The notes under the pieces are model-generated. The model did not search any database and was not told the origin of the DNA. It saw nothing but the letters and a program-made list of their open reading frames with translations. A stretch of 45,751 bases of DNA, from the NCBI GenBank assembly GCA_016872285.1, contig VGZZ01000020.1:1-45751 (forward strand), written 5' to 3'. Position numbers and translations under genes: made by a program. Below, in pieces: positions 39,614 through 45,751 of the stretch (its first letter is position 1; each line of letters starts with the position of its first letter). This DNA comes from SAR202 cluster bacterium (GTDB taxonomy: Bacteria > Chloroflexota > Dehalococcoidia > Lucifugimonadales > GCA-2712585).

Positions 39614-39852
39614 TGGGAGTTGCACTATCAAAATTACCAGGCAGAGACATGCGCAACATAGACGTGGTGTTTTATAAAGAAGGAAGGTACTGGGTTGCCC
39701 AGGCGTTAAATGTGGAAGTCTCTTCTTTCGGGAATACCCTGCGAGAGGCTAAGGTGGCGATAAAAGAGGCCTTAGAATTGTATTTTGAGGATGAGCCTGA
39801 GCCGGAAGTGCTAAAGATATCAGAGGCTATTGTAGAGCGGATAACCGTTTAG
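39613..39852 (+). CDS. hicB: HicB family antitoxin
   Basis: 79 residues of the single-domain UPF0150/HicB type. DVVFYKEGRYWVAQALNVEV followed by SFGNTLREAKVAIKEALELYFED is the HicB fold, whose partial RNase H-like domain covers the HicA active site. GAGGAAGG 7 bases upstream supports ATG 39613; ATG 39649 is an alternative start nearer the conserved part. No DNA-binding domain is present at the C-terminus. Its toxin partner downstream is frameshifted. Confidence 0.82.
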   Translation: MGVALSKLPGRDMRNIDVVFYKEGRYWVAQALNVEVSSFGNTLREAKVAIKEALELYFEDEPEPEVLKISEAIVERITV

Positions 39853-39853
39853 T

Positions 39854-40073
39854 TTGTACAGCAGTCGAGAAATCGTTAGGGCGCTGGAGAGAAGAGGCTT
39901 TACCCGTGTATCCCAAAGAGGAAGTCATCTGAAACTGCGGAAGACTACTTCCGAGGGTGTGTTGACAGCTATTGTGCCTGTGGGGGGCTAGAGAAGTACC
40001 GGTGGGCACTTTTAGGTCCATTTTAAAGCAGGCGAAGCTGACATTAGAGGAATTTGAGTTGGCTTTGCGATAG
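39854..40073 (+). pseudogene. hicA: HicA toxin gene with a one-base frameshift
   Basis: A TTG at 39854, one base after the hicB stop, opens SSREIVRALERRGFTRVSQR and the catalytic GSHLKL, but the frame stops at 39989-39991. In the +1 frame EVPVGTFRSILKQAKLTLEE completes HicA, ending at 40071-40073. Removing one G from the G-run at 39982-39987 restores a 72-residue HicA. Mutation and homopolymer sequencing error are both possible. Confidence 0.82.
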
Positions 40074-40075
40074 GT

Positions 40076-40477
40076 TTACAGCAAATCCTTGCTCTTTAAT
40101 CGGGTGAAGACGTTCTCTCGCATGATCCAGTAGACGCGGGACATGACGTATTCGTAGTCCTCATCGGTGGCGCTGGTGGATAGGGTGCAGATGAAGTTTT
40201 TGACGTAGGGGTAGTTGTTCTCGATGGAAGTTACCGCTTCGAAGACCAGGTGACGCTGGACGTCGTCGGAGTGGGCGCGGAGGAGGTTGTGGAGCTCGGC
40301 GATGCGGGAGTCGTCGGCGGGGGAGACGGAGGCGGTGAGGTTGGCGAGGATGTTTAGCGACGCTACGCCCTGGCGCATCCGGTCATCGTCCGGAGTGGTT
40401 TTACACGCGATATACGTTGTTTGATGGGCGGCCCATTTGAAGAGATTGGCGACATGGACGCTTTCGATTTCCCGCAT
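40076..40477 (-). CDS. Hypothetical protein, partially duplicated nearby
   Basis: 133 residues, not recognised. It is mostly helical by eye (RIAELHNLLRAHSDDVQRHL), hydrophilic, without signal or membrane segment, with single cysteines in IACKT and FICTL. GGGGGACG precedes the ATG. The last 45 codons are duplicated at 39406-39541. It converges with the broken hicA, ending 2 bases from it. A GC-rich composition ties it to the host chromosome rather than to the KAP patch. Confidence 0.7.
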   Translation of the reverse strand: MREIESVHVANLFKWAAHQTTYIACKTTPDDDRMRQGVASLNILANLTASVSPADDSRIAELHNLLRAHSDDVQRHLVFEAVTSIENNYPYVKNFICTLSTSATDEDYEYVMSRVYWIMRENVFTRLKSKDLL

Positions 40478-40669
40478 TCGTCCCCCGTGATGGTTGTGAG
40501 CGTGTCGGGGCCATTATATTCGGGAGGGTAGACATAGATTCAACGATTTCTATAGCAAGTTTTGTCTGTTTGGCAGGAAGATAGTATTGCTGACCCGGCT
40601 ACCTGCTATGAGTCGGGATGGGGTAGAATGGAGAGGTGGGATAGAGGCGATGAGAGAGGTGAGGTAGAT

Positions 40670-40966
40670 ATGGTCAAGAGAAAGAGCGCAAAAGAAGTTC
40701 CAAGCGCGAAGGACCCTAAGTGGCGGGGATTCAAAAAGATGATTGATAAGCGCCGAGCGTGGACTAGCGTTCGGCTGGAGGAGATTGCGAACGATATTAA
40801 AGAAGGGTCGCCGGAGACGGAGCCGTGGTGGAACGAGTTGGAGTACCACTTGGCCAGGTTTAGGCAGTGGCCGGCGCCCCGGCTGGCGGACTTGATGGAC
40901 AGAATTGAGGATGGAAGGGAGCCGCGGTTCGCGGGGTACAAGGAGATGATAAACGAGGTGGACTAA
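40670..40966 (+). CDS. Hypothetical protein with two similar halves
   Basis: 98 residues, charged, unknown function. I chose ATG 40670 because GAGAGGTGAGG precedes it; the frame is open further upstream in unconvincing sequence. WRGFKKMIDKRRAWTSVRLE and FAGYKEMINEVD look like an internal repeat, as do VRLEEIANDIKEG and PRLADLMDRIEDG, suggesting an ancient duplication of a short helical unit. It is followed by a strong terminator. Confidence 0.65.
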   Translation: MVKRKSAKEVPSAKDPKWRGFKKMIDKRRAWTSVRLEEIANDIKEGSPETEPWWNELEYHLARFRQWPAPRLADLMDRIEDGREPRFAGYKEMINEVD

Positions 40967-41010
40967 AGCTCCGGCTAGTCCCGAGGGGTTGCATTCGGTT
41001 AGAGAATAGC

Positions 41011-41046
41011 AAAGCCCCCCGATGAATCGGGGGGGGCTTTTGTTTT
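41011..41046 (+). terminator. Intrinsic terminator after the 98-residue gene
   Basis: AAAGCCCCCCGAT and ATCGGGGGGGGCTTT form a long GC-rich stem (one extra G in the 3' arm) ending in TTTTGTTTT. Confidence 0.88.
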
Positions 41047-41171
41047 GGCGCTTACTTAAAGCTAAGGGCAGGAACATTTAGCTTAGTCGCCATGGGGGAT
41101 TACAGGCGGCTACGCACGACTAGAATTAGCTGGACTAACGACCTAGGGCGAGGTCGTAATGGGGAGCAGAG

Positions 41172-41615
41172 ATGACGGAGCACAATAAATCGATAGCCAG
41201 AAAGACCTTTGATTACATCTTCAACAAGAACGAGCTGGGAATGATACCTGACGTGTACGCCGAGGACTTTGTGGGCCATTACGGGGGGGAAGAGATAAAG
41301 GGACCTGAGGGTCTGCGGCAGTTCCTGGTGATGTACCGCATCGCGTTTCCGGACGCGCGGATAACGGTAATGGACCAGTTTTCCGATACCGACAGGGTGG
41401 CGACTCGATGGCGGTTGACGGGGACACAGCAGGGGCCGCTGTTGGAGATAACGCCCAGCGGGAGGATTGTGAGCGTGGACGGGCTGACGCTGACGCGAAT
41501 CGAGAGGAGAAAGATAGCGGAGGAGTGGACGCAGTTCGACTCGCTGGGGCTGATGCGGCAGCTGGGGGTGATTACCGGTGCGGTGCAGATGCGGGCGCAG
41601 GTGCGGACGGCATAG
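41172..41615 (+). CDS. SnoaL-like polyketide cyclase / ester cyclase family protein
   Basis: 147 residues with the NTF2-like cone fold. ARKTFDYIFNKNELGMIPDVYAEDFVGHYGG, GPEGLRQFLVMYRIAFPDARI and a GRIVSVDGLTLTRIE...EEWTQFDSLGLMRQLG ending are typical of the ester cyclase/SnoaL group. Such proteins are common in Chloroflexota; most have no assigned substrate. GGGGAGCAGAG precedes the ATG. It is a single-gene unit ended by a downstream terminator. Confidence 0.88.
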   Translation: MTEHNKSIARKTFDYIFNKNELGMIPDVYAEDFVGHYGGEEIKGPEGLRQFLVMYRIAFPDARITVMDQFSDTDRVATRWRLTGTQQGPLLEITPSGRIVSVDGLTLTRIERRKIAEEWTQFDSLGLMRQLGVITGAVQMRAQVRTA

Positions 41616-41734
41616 GGACGGGCGCTGGGCCAGCAGATTTGAGGGGTTTGGGAGGAGCTATGGGGGTGCAGGCCACCTGGGCGCCCTAGTATTGACCTTA
41701 TAGGCTTTGGTGTGTAGAGTTGGCGACTGCCGAT

Positions 41735-41762
41735 AACACTGTACGAAAGTACGGTGTTTTTT
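41735..41762 (+). terminator. Intrinsic terminator with GAAA tetraloop
   Basis: AACACTGTAC and GTACGGTGTT pair (one T-G pair) around GAAA, followed by TTTTTT. It ends the SnoaL-like gene unit. Confidence 0.9.
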
Positions 41763-41799
41763 GAGACGTTAGAGCCATCTCCAGGCCTGAGAGGTTATT

Positions 41800-42156
41800 T
41801 TGAGGATTAGCGCCGCACTGTTCAATCTTAGCCCTGTGGCCCAGTTATGGATGCTGGGGCTTGTATTGATATTCGCGGACTGCGCCAGCACGTATTACGC
41901 GCTGGAGATGGCGTCTAAGGATATGGAGGAGGCGAACTGGCTTGCGCGGGCGGCGCTGGAGGCGGGCGGATGGCCGCTGCTGGTTGTGAAGGACCCAGTG
42001 TGTTTTGGGATAGTGGGAGGGCTGCTGGCGGCGTACCGGCGCGTGAGGGGCGGGTTTACGGCGGGGGAGAGGGCAGCGGCGTACGGGATGCTAGCGGTGT
42101 TTGGGCTGGTGAGGATTGGGGCGGTGATGAATAATATGCTGGTGGCGAGTATTTAG
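41800..42156 (+). CDS. DUF5658-like small membrane protein
   Basis: 118 residues with about three membrane segments (14-32, 57-78, 92-112). FADCASTYYALEMA...EEANWLARAAL is the DxxSTxxx...EaNPLA-like pattern of DUF5658 proteins, here with W in place of P. The TTG at 41800 is preceded by GAGAGG with 5-base spacing. Function unknown. A hairpin follows the gene at 42193. Confidence 0.65.
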   Translation: MRISAALFNLSPVAQLWMLGLVLIFADCASTYYALEMASKDMEEANWLARAALEAGGWPLLVVKDPVCFGIVGGLLAAYRRVRGGFTAGERAAAYGMLAVFGLVRIGAVMNNMLVASI

Positions 42157-42192
42157 TCCATAACCTTAAATACTGACGAGATGTGATAGCGG

Positions 42193-42218
42193 CCTCGCTT
42201 TAAATAGGCGGGGTCTTT
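42193..42218 (+). terminator. Hairpin after the DUF5658-like gene
   Basis: CCTCGC and GCGGGG pair (one T-G) across a 9-base loop, followed by TCTTTT. Probable intrinsic terminator of modest strength. Confidence 0.6.
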
Positions 42219-42660
42219 TGATTTGAGTGCGAGCCTTGTTTTCGTTCGGGATACCATCCCCTGTCCCCTTTCCCGACTGCATCGGGACTGAGTACAGCCT
42301 GCTGGAAGGGGAGGAAAAAATAGGCTCACCTCATCACCCTCCTTCGGCCAGGCTCAGGACTGTCCGATTGCATCGGGCCGATCCTCCTACGGCGGACGGC
42401 CTCCTCATTGAATAAATATCAAGGATGAGGAGACTCCGCGATATATGCTTTAAGGCAGCAAAGCTCTTCCAGGCCGAAGGGGGAAGACCTGCGGAGCGGC
42501 TTCCCACCCTACAACTCTAGTTGCTCAGTGCAAGCGACGAAATAAACAACCTTATCTGACTCTTCTCTAGTCTTGACTTGCTGATCGCGGGACAAACAGA
42601 TTGGCAGCGACGGAGTCAAAGGTTTCTTGTTCAGCACAGCAGAAGCGTTTATGTAAGGGG
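42219..42660. repeat. Composite GATACCATCCCC repeat, copy 3, and REP core in a gene-free interval
   Basis: The 48-base core is at 42265-42312, identical to copies 1 and 2. CCTTCGGCCAGGCTCAGGAC (the CTCAGG core) follows from 42340, then a degenerate series to about 42420 with a CCGATTGCATCGGG hairpin. From 42420 to 42660 I see no gene and no clear element. Confidence 0.85.
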
Positions 42661-43248
42661 TTAGCGGCCGCGGGCGAGGTGGGAGAGGGCTAGGCGGACT
42701 TTTTCTTCCAGGGTCAGCCCGTTGACGTCGCCGATGGCGCGGAGGGCGTTGCGGGCTTCGACGGCGGTGTAGCCGAGGGCGGTGAGGGCGGAGAGGGTCT
42801 CGGCGTCGGAGGCGCCAGCCTCGGAGATGACGAGAAGCCCTTCTTTTTCCAGCTTGCCTTTCAGCTCCAGGATAATGCGGGCGGCGGTCTTTTTGCCGAC
42901 GCCGGGGACGCCGCCGAAGGCCTCGAGGTCGCCGGAGAGGATGGCGGAGACCAGGGCCTCAGGGGAGCGGGCGGAGAGGAGGCTGAGGGCAGTGCGAGGG
43001 CCGATGCCGGAGACGCTGATGAGGAGATTGAAGAGGTGAAGGGCATCTGGGGTGGGAAAGCCATAGAGCTGGAGGTCATCCTCTCGGACGACGAGTTTGG
43101 TGTAAAGCCGGACGTTCTGTCCGATTTCGCCTAGGAGGGGGATGAGAGAGGAGGGGACGGAGACCTGGAGGGTGACACCGCCGCCGATTTCGATGAAGAC
43201 CCAGTCGGGGCCTTGGGCCTGGAGGGAGCCTTTTATGCCGGAGATCAT
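42661..43248 (-). CDS. ruvA: Holliday junction DNA-binding protein RuvA
   Basis: Binds four-way junctions and docks RuvB. 195 residues with domain I (ISGIKGSLQAQGPDWVFIEI), the acidic pin region around REDDLQLYGF, two helix-hairpin-helix motifs (LLISVSGIGPRTALSLL and GVPGVGKKTAARIILELKGKL) and the C-terminal RuvB-binding domain III (about 148-195). It is the last gene of the yebC-ruvC-ruvA series but is separated from ruvC by 355 bases of repeat DNA. Confidence 0.96.
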   Translation of the reverse strand: MISGIKGSLQAQGPDWVFIEIGGGVTLQVSVPSSLIPLLGEIGQNVRLYTKLVVREDDLQLYGFPTPDALHLFNLLISVSGIGPRTALSLLSARSPEALVSAILSGDLEAFGGVPGVGKKTAARIILELKGKLEKEGLLVISEAGASDAETLSALTALGYTAVEARNALRAIGDVNGLTLEEKVRLALSHLARGR

Positions 43249-43603
43249 TTGAGCACTTTACCATACTATTGCGGAGGCTAGCCGAGAAACTTTTGCCTTT
43301 TTACTAAAACTCACCCCAAAGAGGGGAGAAGATAGGCGCAGCACGGCAGGTGACACTAATGTGTGTCTTGTAGTGCTAGAGTTTCACCCCTCATCCTGCG
43401 CCTTCTCCCACAAGGGGAGAAGGAATTTCCTTGGTGGCTATCGCTCCTCAGCTTCACCTCAATCGTTAACTGATGCCAGTCATGGGTGTTGGACGGGGCG
43501 CAGAAAGACGGATGCAACCTTGGTTTTGTATTAGCAATTCGGGAGCAAAAAACTAAACTGTTGGCTTGCCGAAAAATTGTATCAGTAAGAGTTAGCATTT
43601 TTG
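43249..43603. repeat. GTTTCACCC hairpin repeat separating ruvC and ruvA
   Basis: GTAGTGCTAGAGTTTCACCC leads into the hairpin CCTTCTCCC-ACAA-GGGGAGAAGG at about 43401-43423, then TTTCCTTGGTGGC. This copy is nearly identical to that at 13654. The rest (43440-43603) is AT-richer and may carry a ruvA promoter; no clear hexamers or genes are seen. Confidence 0.8.
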
Positions 43604-44122
43604 CTAGCCGGGGTCAGCGCGGCGGGATAGGGCGGCCTGGGCGTCGCGCTGGCGGAGATGGCAGAGGGCGATGGCGAGGGCGTCGGTGGCGTCCAGAGCC
43701 TGGGGGGAGTCGTCCAGGGAGAGGGCCATCTTGACCATGGCCTGAACCTGCTCTTTGGAGGCGGCGCCATGGTCGGCCACAGCGGCCTTGACCTGGGCGG
43801 GGGAGTATCTGAAGACAGGGATATTGCTGCCGGCGGCGGCGATGAGGACGGCGGCCTGGGCCTGGCCGACGGCGAGGGCGGGTCCGACGAACTGACGGCT
43901 GCCTTCGCCGAGGAAGGGCTGCTCTATGGCGACCTCCTGGGGGCTGAACATGCCGATCATGTTGGCGATATGGGTGTAGACCTGGTAAAGGCGCTGCTCG
44001 ATGGGGAGAGAGGGAGGGAAGTCCAGGCAGCCGAAGTCTTCGGCAAAGAAATCGCCCTGGCGGTCTTCGACGAGGCCGTAGCCCAGGTGGCGGGTGCCAG
44101 GGTCGATGCCTAGGACGCGCAC
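43604..44122 (-). CDS. ruvC: Holliday junction resolvase RuvC
   Basis: Cuts Holliday junctions. 172 residues with the four acidic active-site positions visible: Asp7 (GIDPGTRHLGYGL), Glu67 (VAIEQPFLG), Asp144 and Asp147 (DATDALAIALCH). The start is GTG at 44122, 3 bases after the yebC stop, so the two genes are cotranscribed. The 3' end of the protein (RRADPG) is unremarkable. Confidence 0.96.
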   Translation of the reverse strand: MRVLGIDPGTRHLGYGLVEDRQGDFFAEDFGCLDFPPSLPIEQRLYQVYTHIANMIGMFSPQEVAIEQPFLGEGSRQFVGPALAVGQAQAAVLIAAAGSNIPVFRYSPAQVKAAVADHGAASKEQVQAMVKMALSLDDSPQALDATDALAIALCHLRQRDAQAALSRRADPG

Positions 44123-44125
44123 AGG

Positions 44126-44887
44126 CTAGGCCTGGGTCTTGTACTTTTCGAGGACTTCATCGGGGAAGTCGGCGTTGGTGTAGACCTTCTGGGAGTCTTC
44201 CAATTCCTCCAGGAGGTCCAGGAGACGGAGGGCTTGCTCGGACTCTTTGGGGCCGAGGGAGATGGTGGTCTTGGGGATCATAGCGAGGTCGGCGGATGCG
44301 CTGGCGATGCCCTGTTTTTCCAAGGCATCCTTTACTTTTTTGAGGTTCTCAGGAGCGGTATATACCTCCACATAGCCCTTGTCCACCTTAACGTCGTCAG
44401 CGCCGACATCGATGGCGGAGAGTGCGACGTCCTCAGCCTTGTCGGGTTCGAGCTCCAGGACAATGAGGCCTTTGTGCTCAAAGTTCCAGGCCACGGAGCC
44501 GGACTCGCCGAGGGCGCCGCCGGCCTTGGTGAAGGTGGAGCGGACCACGGAGGCGGTGCGGTTGCGATTGGAGGTGAGGGCCTGGACCAGGATGGCCGCG
44601 CCGCCGGGGGCGTAGCCTTCATAGAGGACTTCGTCGAGGTTTTCGTTGCCGTCGCCGGTGCCGGAAGCGCGTTTGATGGCGCGGTCGATGTTGTCGAGGG
44701 GCATGCTGTTGCTGCGGGCCTTGTCGACAGCGAGGCGGAGCTTGTAGTTCATGTCGGGGTCAGGGCCGCCGCCCTGTTTGACGGCGACCATGATGTCGCG
44801 GGTAAGTTTGGTGAAGAGCTGGCCGCGTTTAGCGTCGGCGGCACCTTTCTGGTGCTTAATGGTTTTCCATTTTGAGTGGCCAGACAT
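44126..44887 (-). CDS. yebC: YebC/PmpR family transcriptional regulator
   Basis: 253 residues. SGHSKWKTIKHQKGAADAKR at the start is the invariant family signature and fixes the ATG at 44887; the frame extends further upstream but lacks conservation. GGPDPDMNYKLRLAVDKAR and YEGYAPGGAAILVQALTSNRNR follow. YebC proteins are linked to transcription control and, more recently, to relief of ribosome stalling. It heads the yebC-ruvC-ruvA series. GGAG lies 9 bases before the ATG. Confidence 0.96.
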   Translation of the reverse strand: MSGHSKWKTIKHQKGAADAKRGQLFTKLTRDIMVAVKQGGGPDPDMNYKLRLAVDKARSNSMPLDNIDRAIKRASGTGDGNENLDEVLYEGYAPGGAAILVQALTSNRNRTASVVRSTFTKAGGALGESGSVAWNFEHKGLIVLELEPDKAEDVALSAIDVGADDVKVDKGYVEVYTAPENLKKVKDALEKQGIASASADLAMIPKTTISLGPKESEQALRLLDLLEELEDSQKVYTNADFPDEVLEKYKTQA

Positions 44888-44960
44888 GAGCGGTCTCCTG
44901 TGGGTGGAGGGTGGTATTAAAGGAATTGTACACAGTATGGAGCAAGGGGGCAAAAGAAGC

Positions 44961-44989
44961 GGCCCCACCAACTTGAGTTGATTGGGGCC
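44961..44989 (-). terminator. Hairpin after khpA
   Basis: On the minus strand GGCCCCA pairs with TGGGGCC, and CAAC with GTTG inside it. CTTCTTTTG follows, a weak T-run. It probably ends the rpsP-khpA transcript before yebC. Confidence 0.6.
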
Positions 44990-45019
44990 TGCAAAGGGCT
45001 GAATTTAATAAAAGGGGTT

Positions 45020-45247
45020 CTAGACTATCTCCAGAACGGCCTTGGTGCCGTCTTTGACGGCGGCGACTCGGAGGAGGGTGCGCATAGCCTGGGCGACGCG
45101 GCCCTGGCGGCCGATGATCTTGCCTTTGTCCTCGTCAGCCACCTGAAGCTTGAGGACTACCCGGTCTTCTTCTTTGGTGGTGGTGACTTTTACCTCGTCC
45201 GGCTTACTGGCAAGACTTTTGGCTATGTATTCAATGAGCTCTTGCAT
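45020..45247 (-). CDS. khpA: KH-domain RNA-binding protein KhpA
   Basis: 75 residues, one KH domain with the RNA-binding GxxG loop in GKIIGRQGRVAQAMRTLL. The ATG at 45247 overlaps the rpsP stop (TAATG) and gives the standard N-terminus QELIEYIAKSLASKPDEV; the frame is open further upstream within rpsP. It is normally followed by rimM and trmD, but here the transcript seems to end after it. Confidence 0.95.
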   Translation of the reverse strand: MQELIEYIAKSLASKPDEVKVTTTKEEDRVVLKLQVADEDKGKIIGRQGRVAQAMRTLLRVAAVKDGTKAVLEIV

Positions 45248-45504
45248 TAGGTCTGGCCTGCTTCCTCGTATAATTTCTGCCATTTAAAAATACGATGCAC
45301 GGCTTCAGACGGTTGCGCGCCCTTCTTTAGCCAATCCTTGGCCCGCTCCTTGTCCAGCTCCACGCCGGGCGGGTCTTGCAGGGGGTGGTATAGGCCAATG
45401 CGCTCTACGAAGGCGCCCTCGCGGGGCGCCCTGGAATCTGCGACGATGATGCGGTAGTAGGGCTGCTTTTTCTTGCCGACACGCTTCAAACGGATCTTGA
45501 GCAT
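45247..45504 (-). CDS. rpsP: 30S ribosomal protein S16
   Basis: 85 residues starting LKIRLKRVGKKKQPYYRIIV, followed by DSRAPREGAFVERIGLYHPL and DWLKKGAQPSEAVHRI, which are standard S16 blocks. Translationally coupled to khpA. A consensus promoter lies about 40 bases upstream. Confidence 0.97.
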   Translation of the reverse strand: MLKIRLKRVGKKKQPYYRIIVADSRAPREGAFVERIGLYHPLQDPPGVELDKERAKDWLKKGAQPSEAVHRIFKWQKLYEEAGQT

Positions 45505-45546
45505 TAAATGGAAATCCTTCCGCGCTGATGGGGATTTTCAGTGGAA

Positions 45547-45575
45547 ATTCTAAGGGAGGGCATATAGGTTGTCAA
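45547..45575 (-). promoter_or_regulatory. Sigma-70-type promoter of rpsP-khpA
   Basis: On the minus strand TTGACA (45570-45575) and TAGAAT (45547-45552) are separated by exactly 17 bases. The -10 lies 42 bases before the rpsP ATG, leaving a short leader. Confidence 0.85.
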
Positions 45576-45646
45576 CTTTTGAGGCAGGTATCCAAGTGTG
45601 TTAGGGCCAAGGAGAGCGGCTTCCCGTGTGACCTCATAAACAATGG

Positions 45647-45751
45647 TTACCGAAAGATTTTTGTTGCCTCAGAATTACGGTTACCTTTCCCCGACCATGA
45701 TAAGGGACTACCTGGCCTAGCTGCGAGCTTTAGAAGCTTCTCGGTCTCTTG
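45647..45751 (-). CDS. Possible 3' end of a gene entering from the right edge
   Basis: From the edge the minus strand is open for 34 codons in one frame (QETEKLLKLAARPGSP...) and stops with TAA. The first half has a coding look, but the stretch is too short to identify. ffh, which often precedes rpsP, would be expected to end differently (Met-rich), so I do not suggest it. Confidence 0.25.
   Translation of the reverse strand, partial: QETEKLLKLAARPGSPLSWSGKGNRNSEATKIFR

Noticed and set aside
42420-42660. Possible gene in the stretch before ruvA
   Set aside because: No open frame with a start, ribosome binding site or recognisable motif is present on either strand.
1-45751. rRNA, tRNA and cobalamin riboswitch genes
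   Set aside because: I looked for rRNA signatures, tRNA-like cloverleafs with GTTCRA arms, and a B12-box near the mutase genes, and found nothing I could support by eye.

Overview
The window is a GC-rich bacterial chromosome segment, most likely from a Chloroflexota bacterium related to Dehalococcoidia. This is an inference from gene content: separate CofG and CofH F420 enzymes, a two-subunit methylmalonyl-CoA mutase, a type-4 uracil-DNA glycosylase, RNase J, and many short palindromic intergenic repeats. No rRNA or tRNA gene was recognised.

Layout. 1-2043 (minus): a GldA/GldF/GldG-like ABC exporter whose third gene runs off the left edge. 2187-7777 (plus): speD and agmatinase (polyamines), a site-2 protease with CBS domains, a cysteine desulfurase, a lipoprotein, a peroxiredoxin and a dolichol/phytol-kinase-like membrane enzyme. 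7790-15148 (mostly minus): coenzyme F420 genes cofC, cofD, cofH and cofG, interrupted by a plus-strand fumarylacetoacetate-hydrolase-family gene, a DUF6326-like membrane gene and a 45-residue cysteine-rich small protein. 15191-19746: small unknown genes, mobA, an orphan receiver protein, a nitroreductase, a NIPSNAP protein and ruvB. 19876-20829: two tandem VapB-like antitoxins with one VapC. 20867-25294: a propionate/methylmalonyl-CoA module (mutase large subunit, acyl-CoA dehydrogenase, epimerase, B12-binding mutase subunit) with a hicAB pair inside it. 25412-27910: yceD-rpmF-fabD-nusB-acpP behind a strong promoter. 28259-33297: uracil-DNA glycosylase, RNase J, FtsK and bacterioferritin. 33667-37101 (minus): Mrp-type ATPase, MIP18-family protein and uvrB. 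37254-40477: an AT-richer accessory patch with a KAP-type P-loop NTPase in two pieces, a second hicBA locus and a duplicated gene fragment. 40670-42156: small unknown genes and a SnoaL-like protein. 42661-45504 (minus): rpsP-khpA, yebC, ruvC and ruvA.

The most unusual features are: (1) several families of short palindromic repeats fill most intergenic gaps, and copies also sit inside reading frames (a roughly 40-residue in-frame insertion in mobA, a shorter one in cofD, and the C-terminus of the gene before mobA); (2) two hicAB loci are each broken by one base in a homopolymer, one in the antitoxin and one in the toxin; (3) a KAP NTPase split in two lies in a compositionally different patch and is a possible phage-defence locus; (4) one hicBA locus lies between two copies of the 3' end of the same unknown gene. 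All functional calls come from reading motifs by eye; no database search was run.
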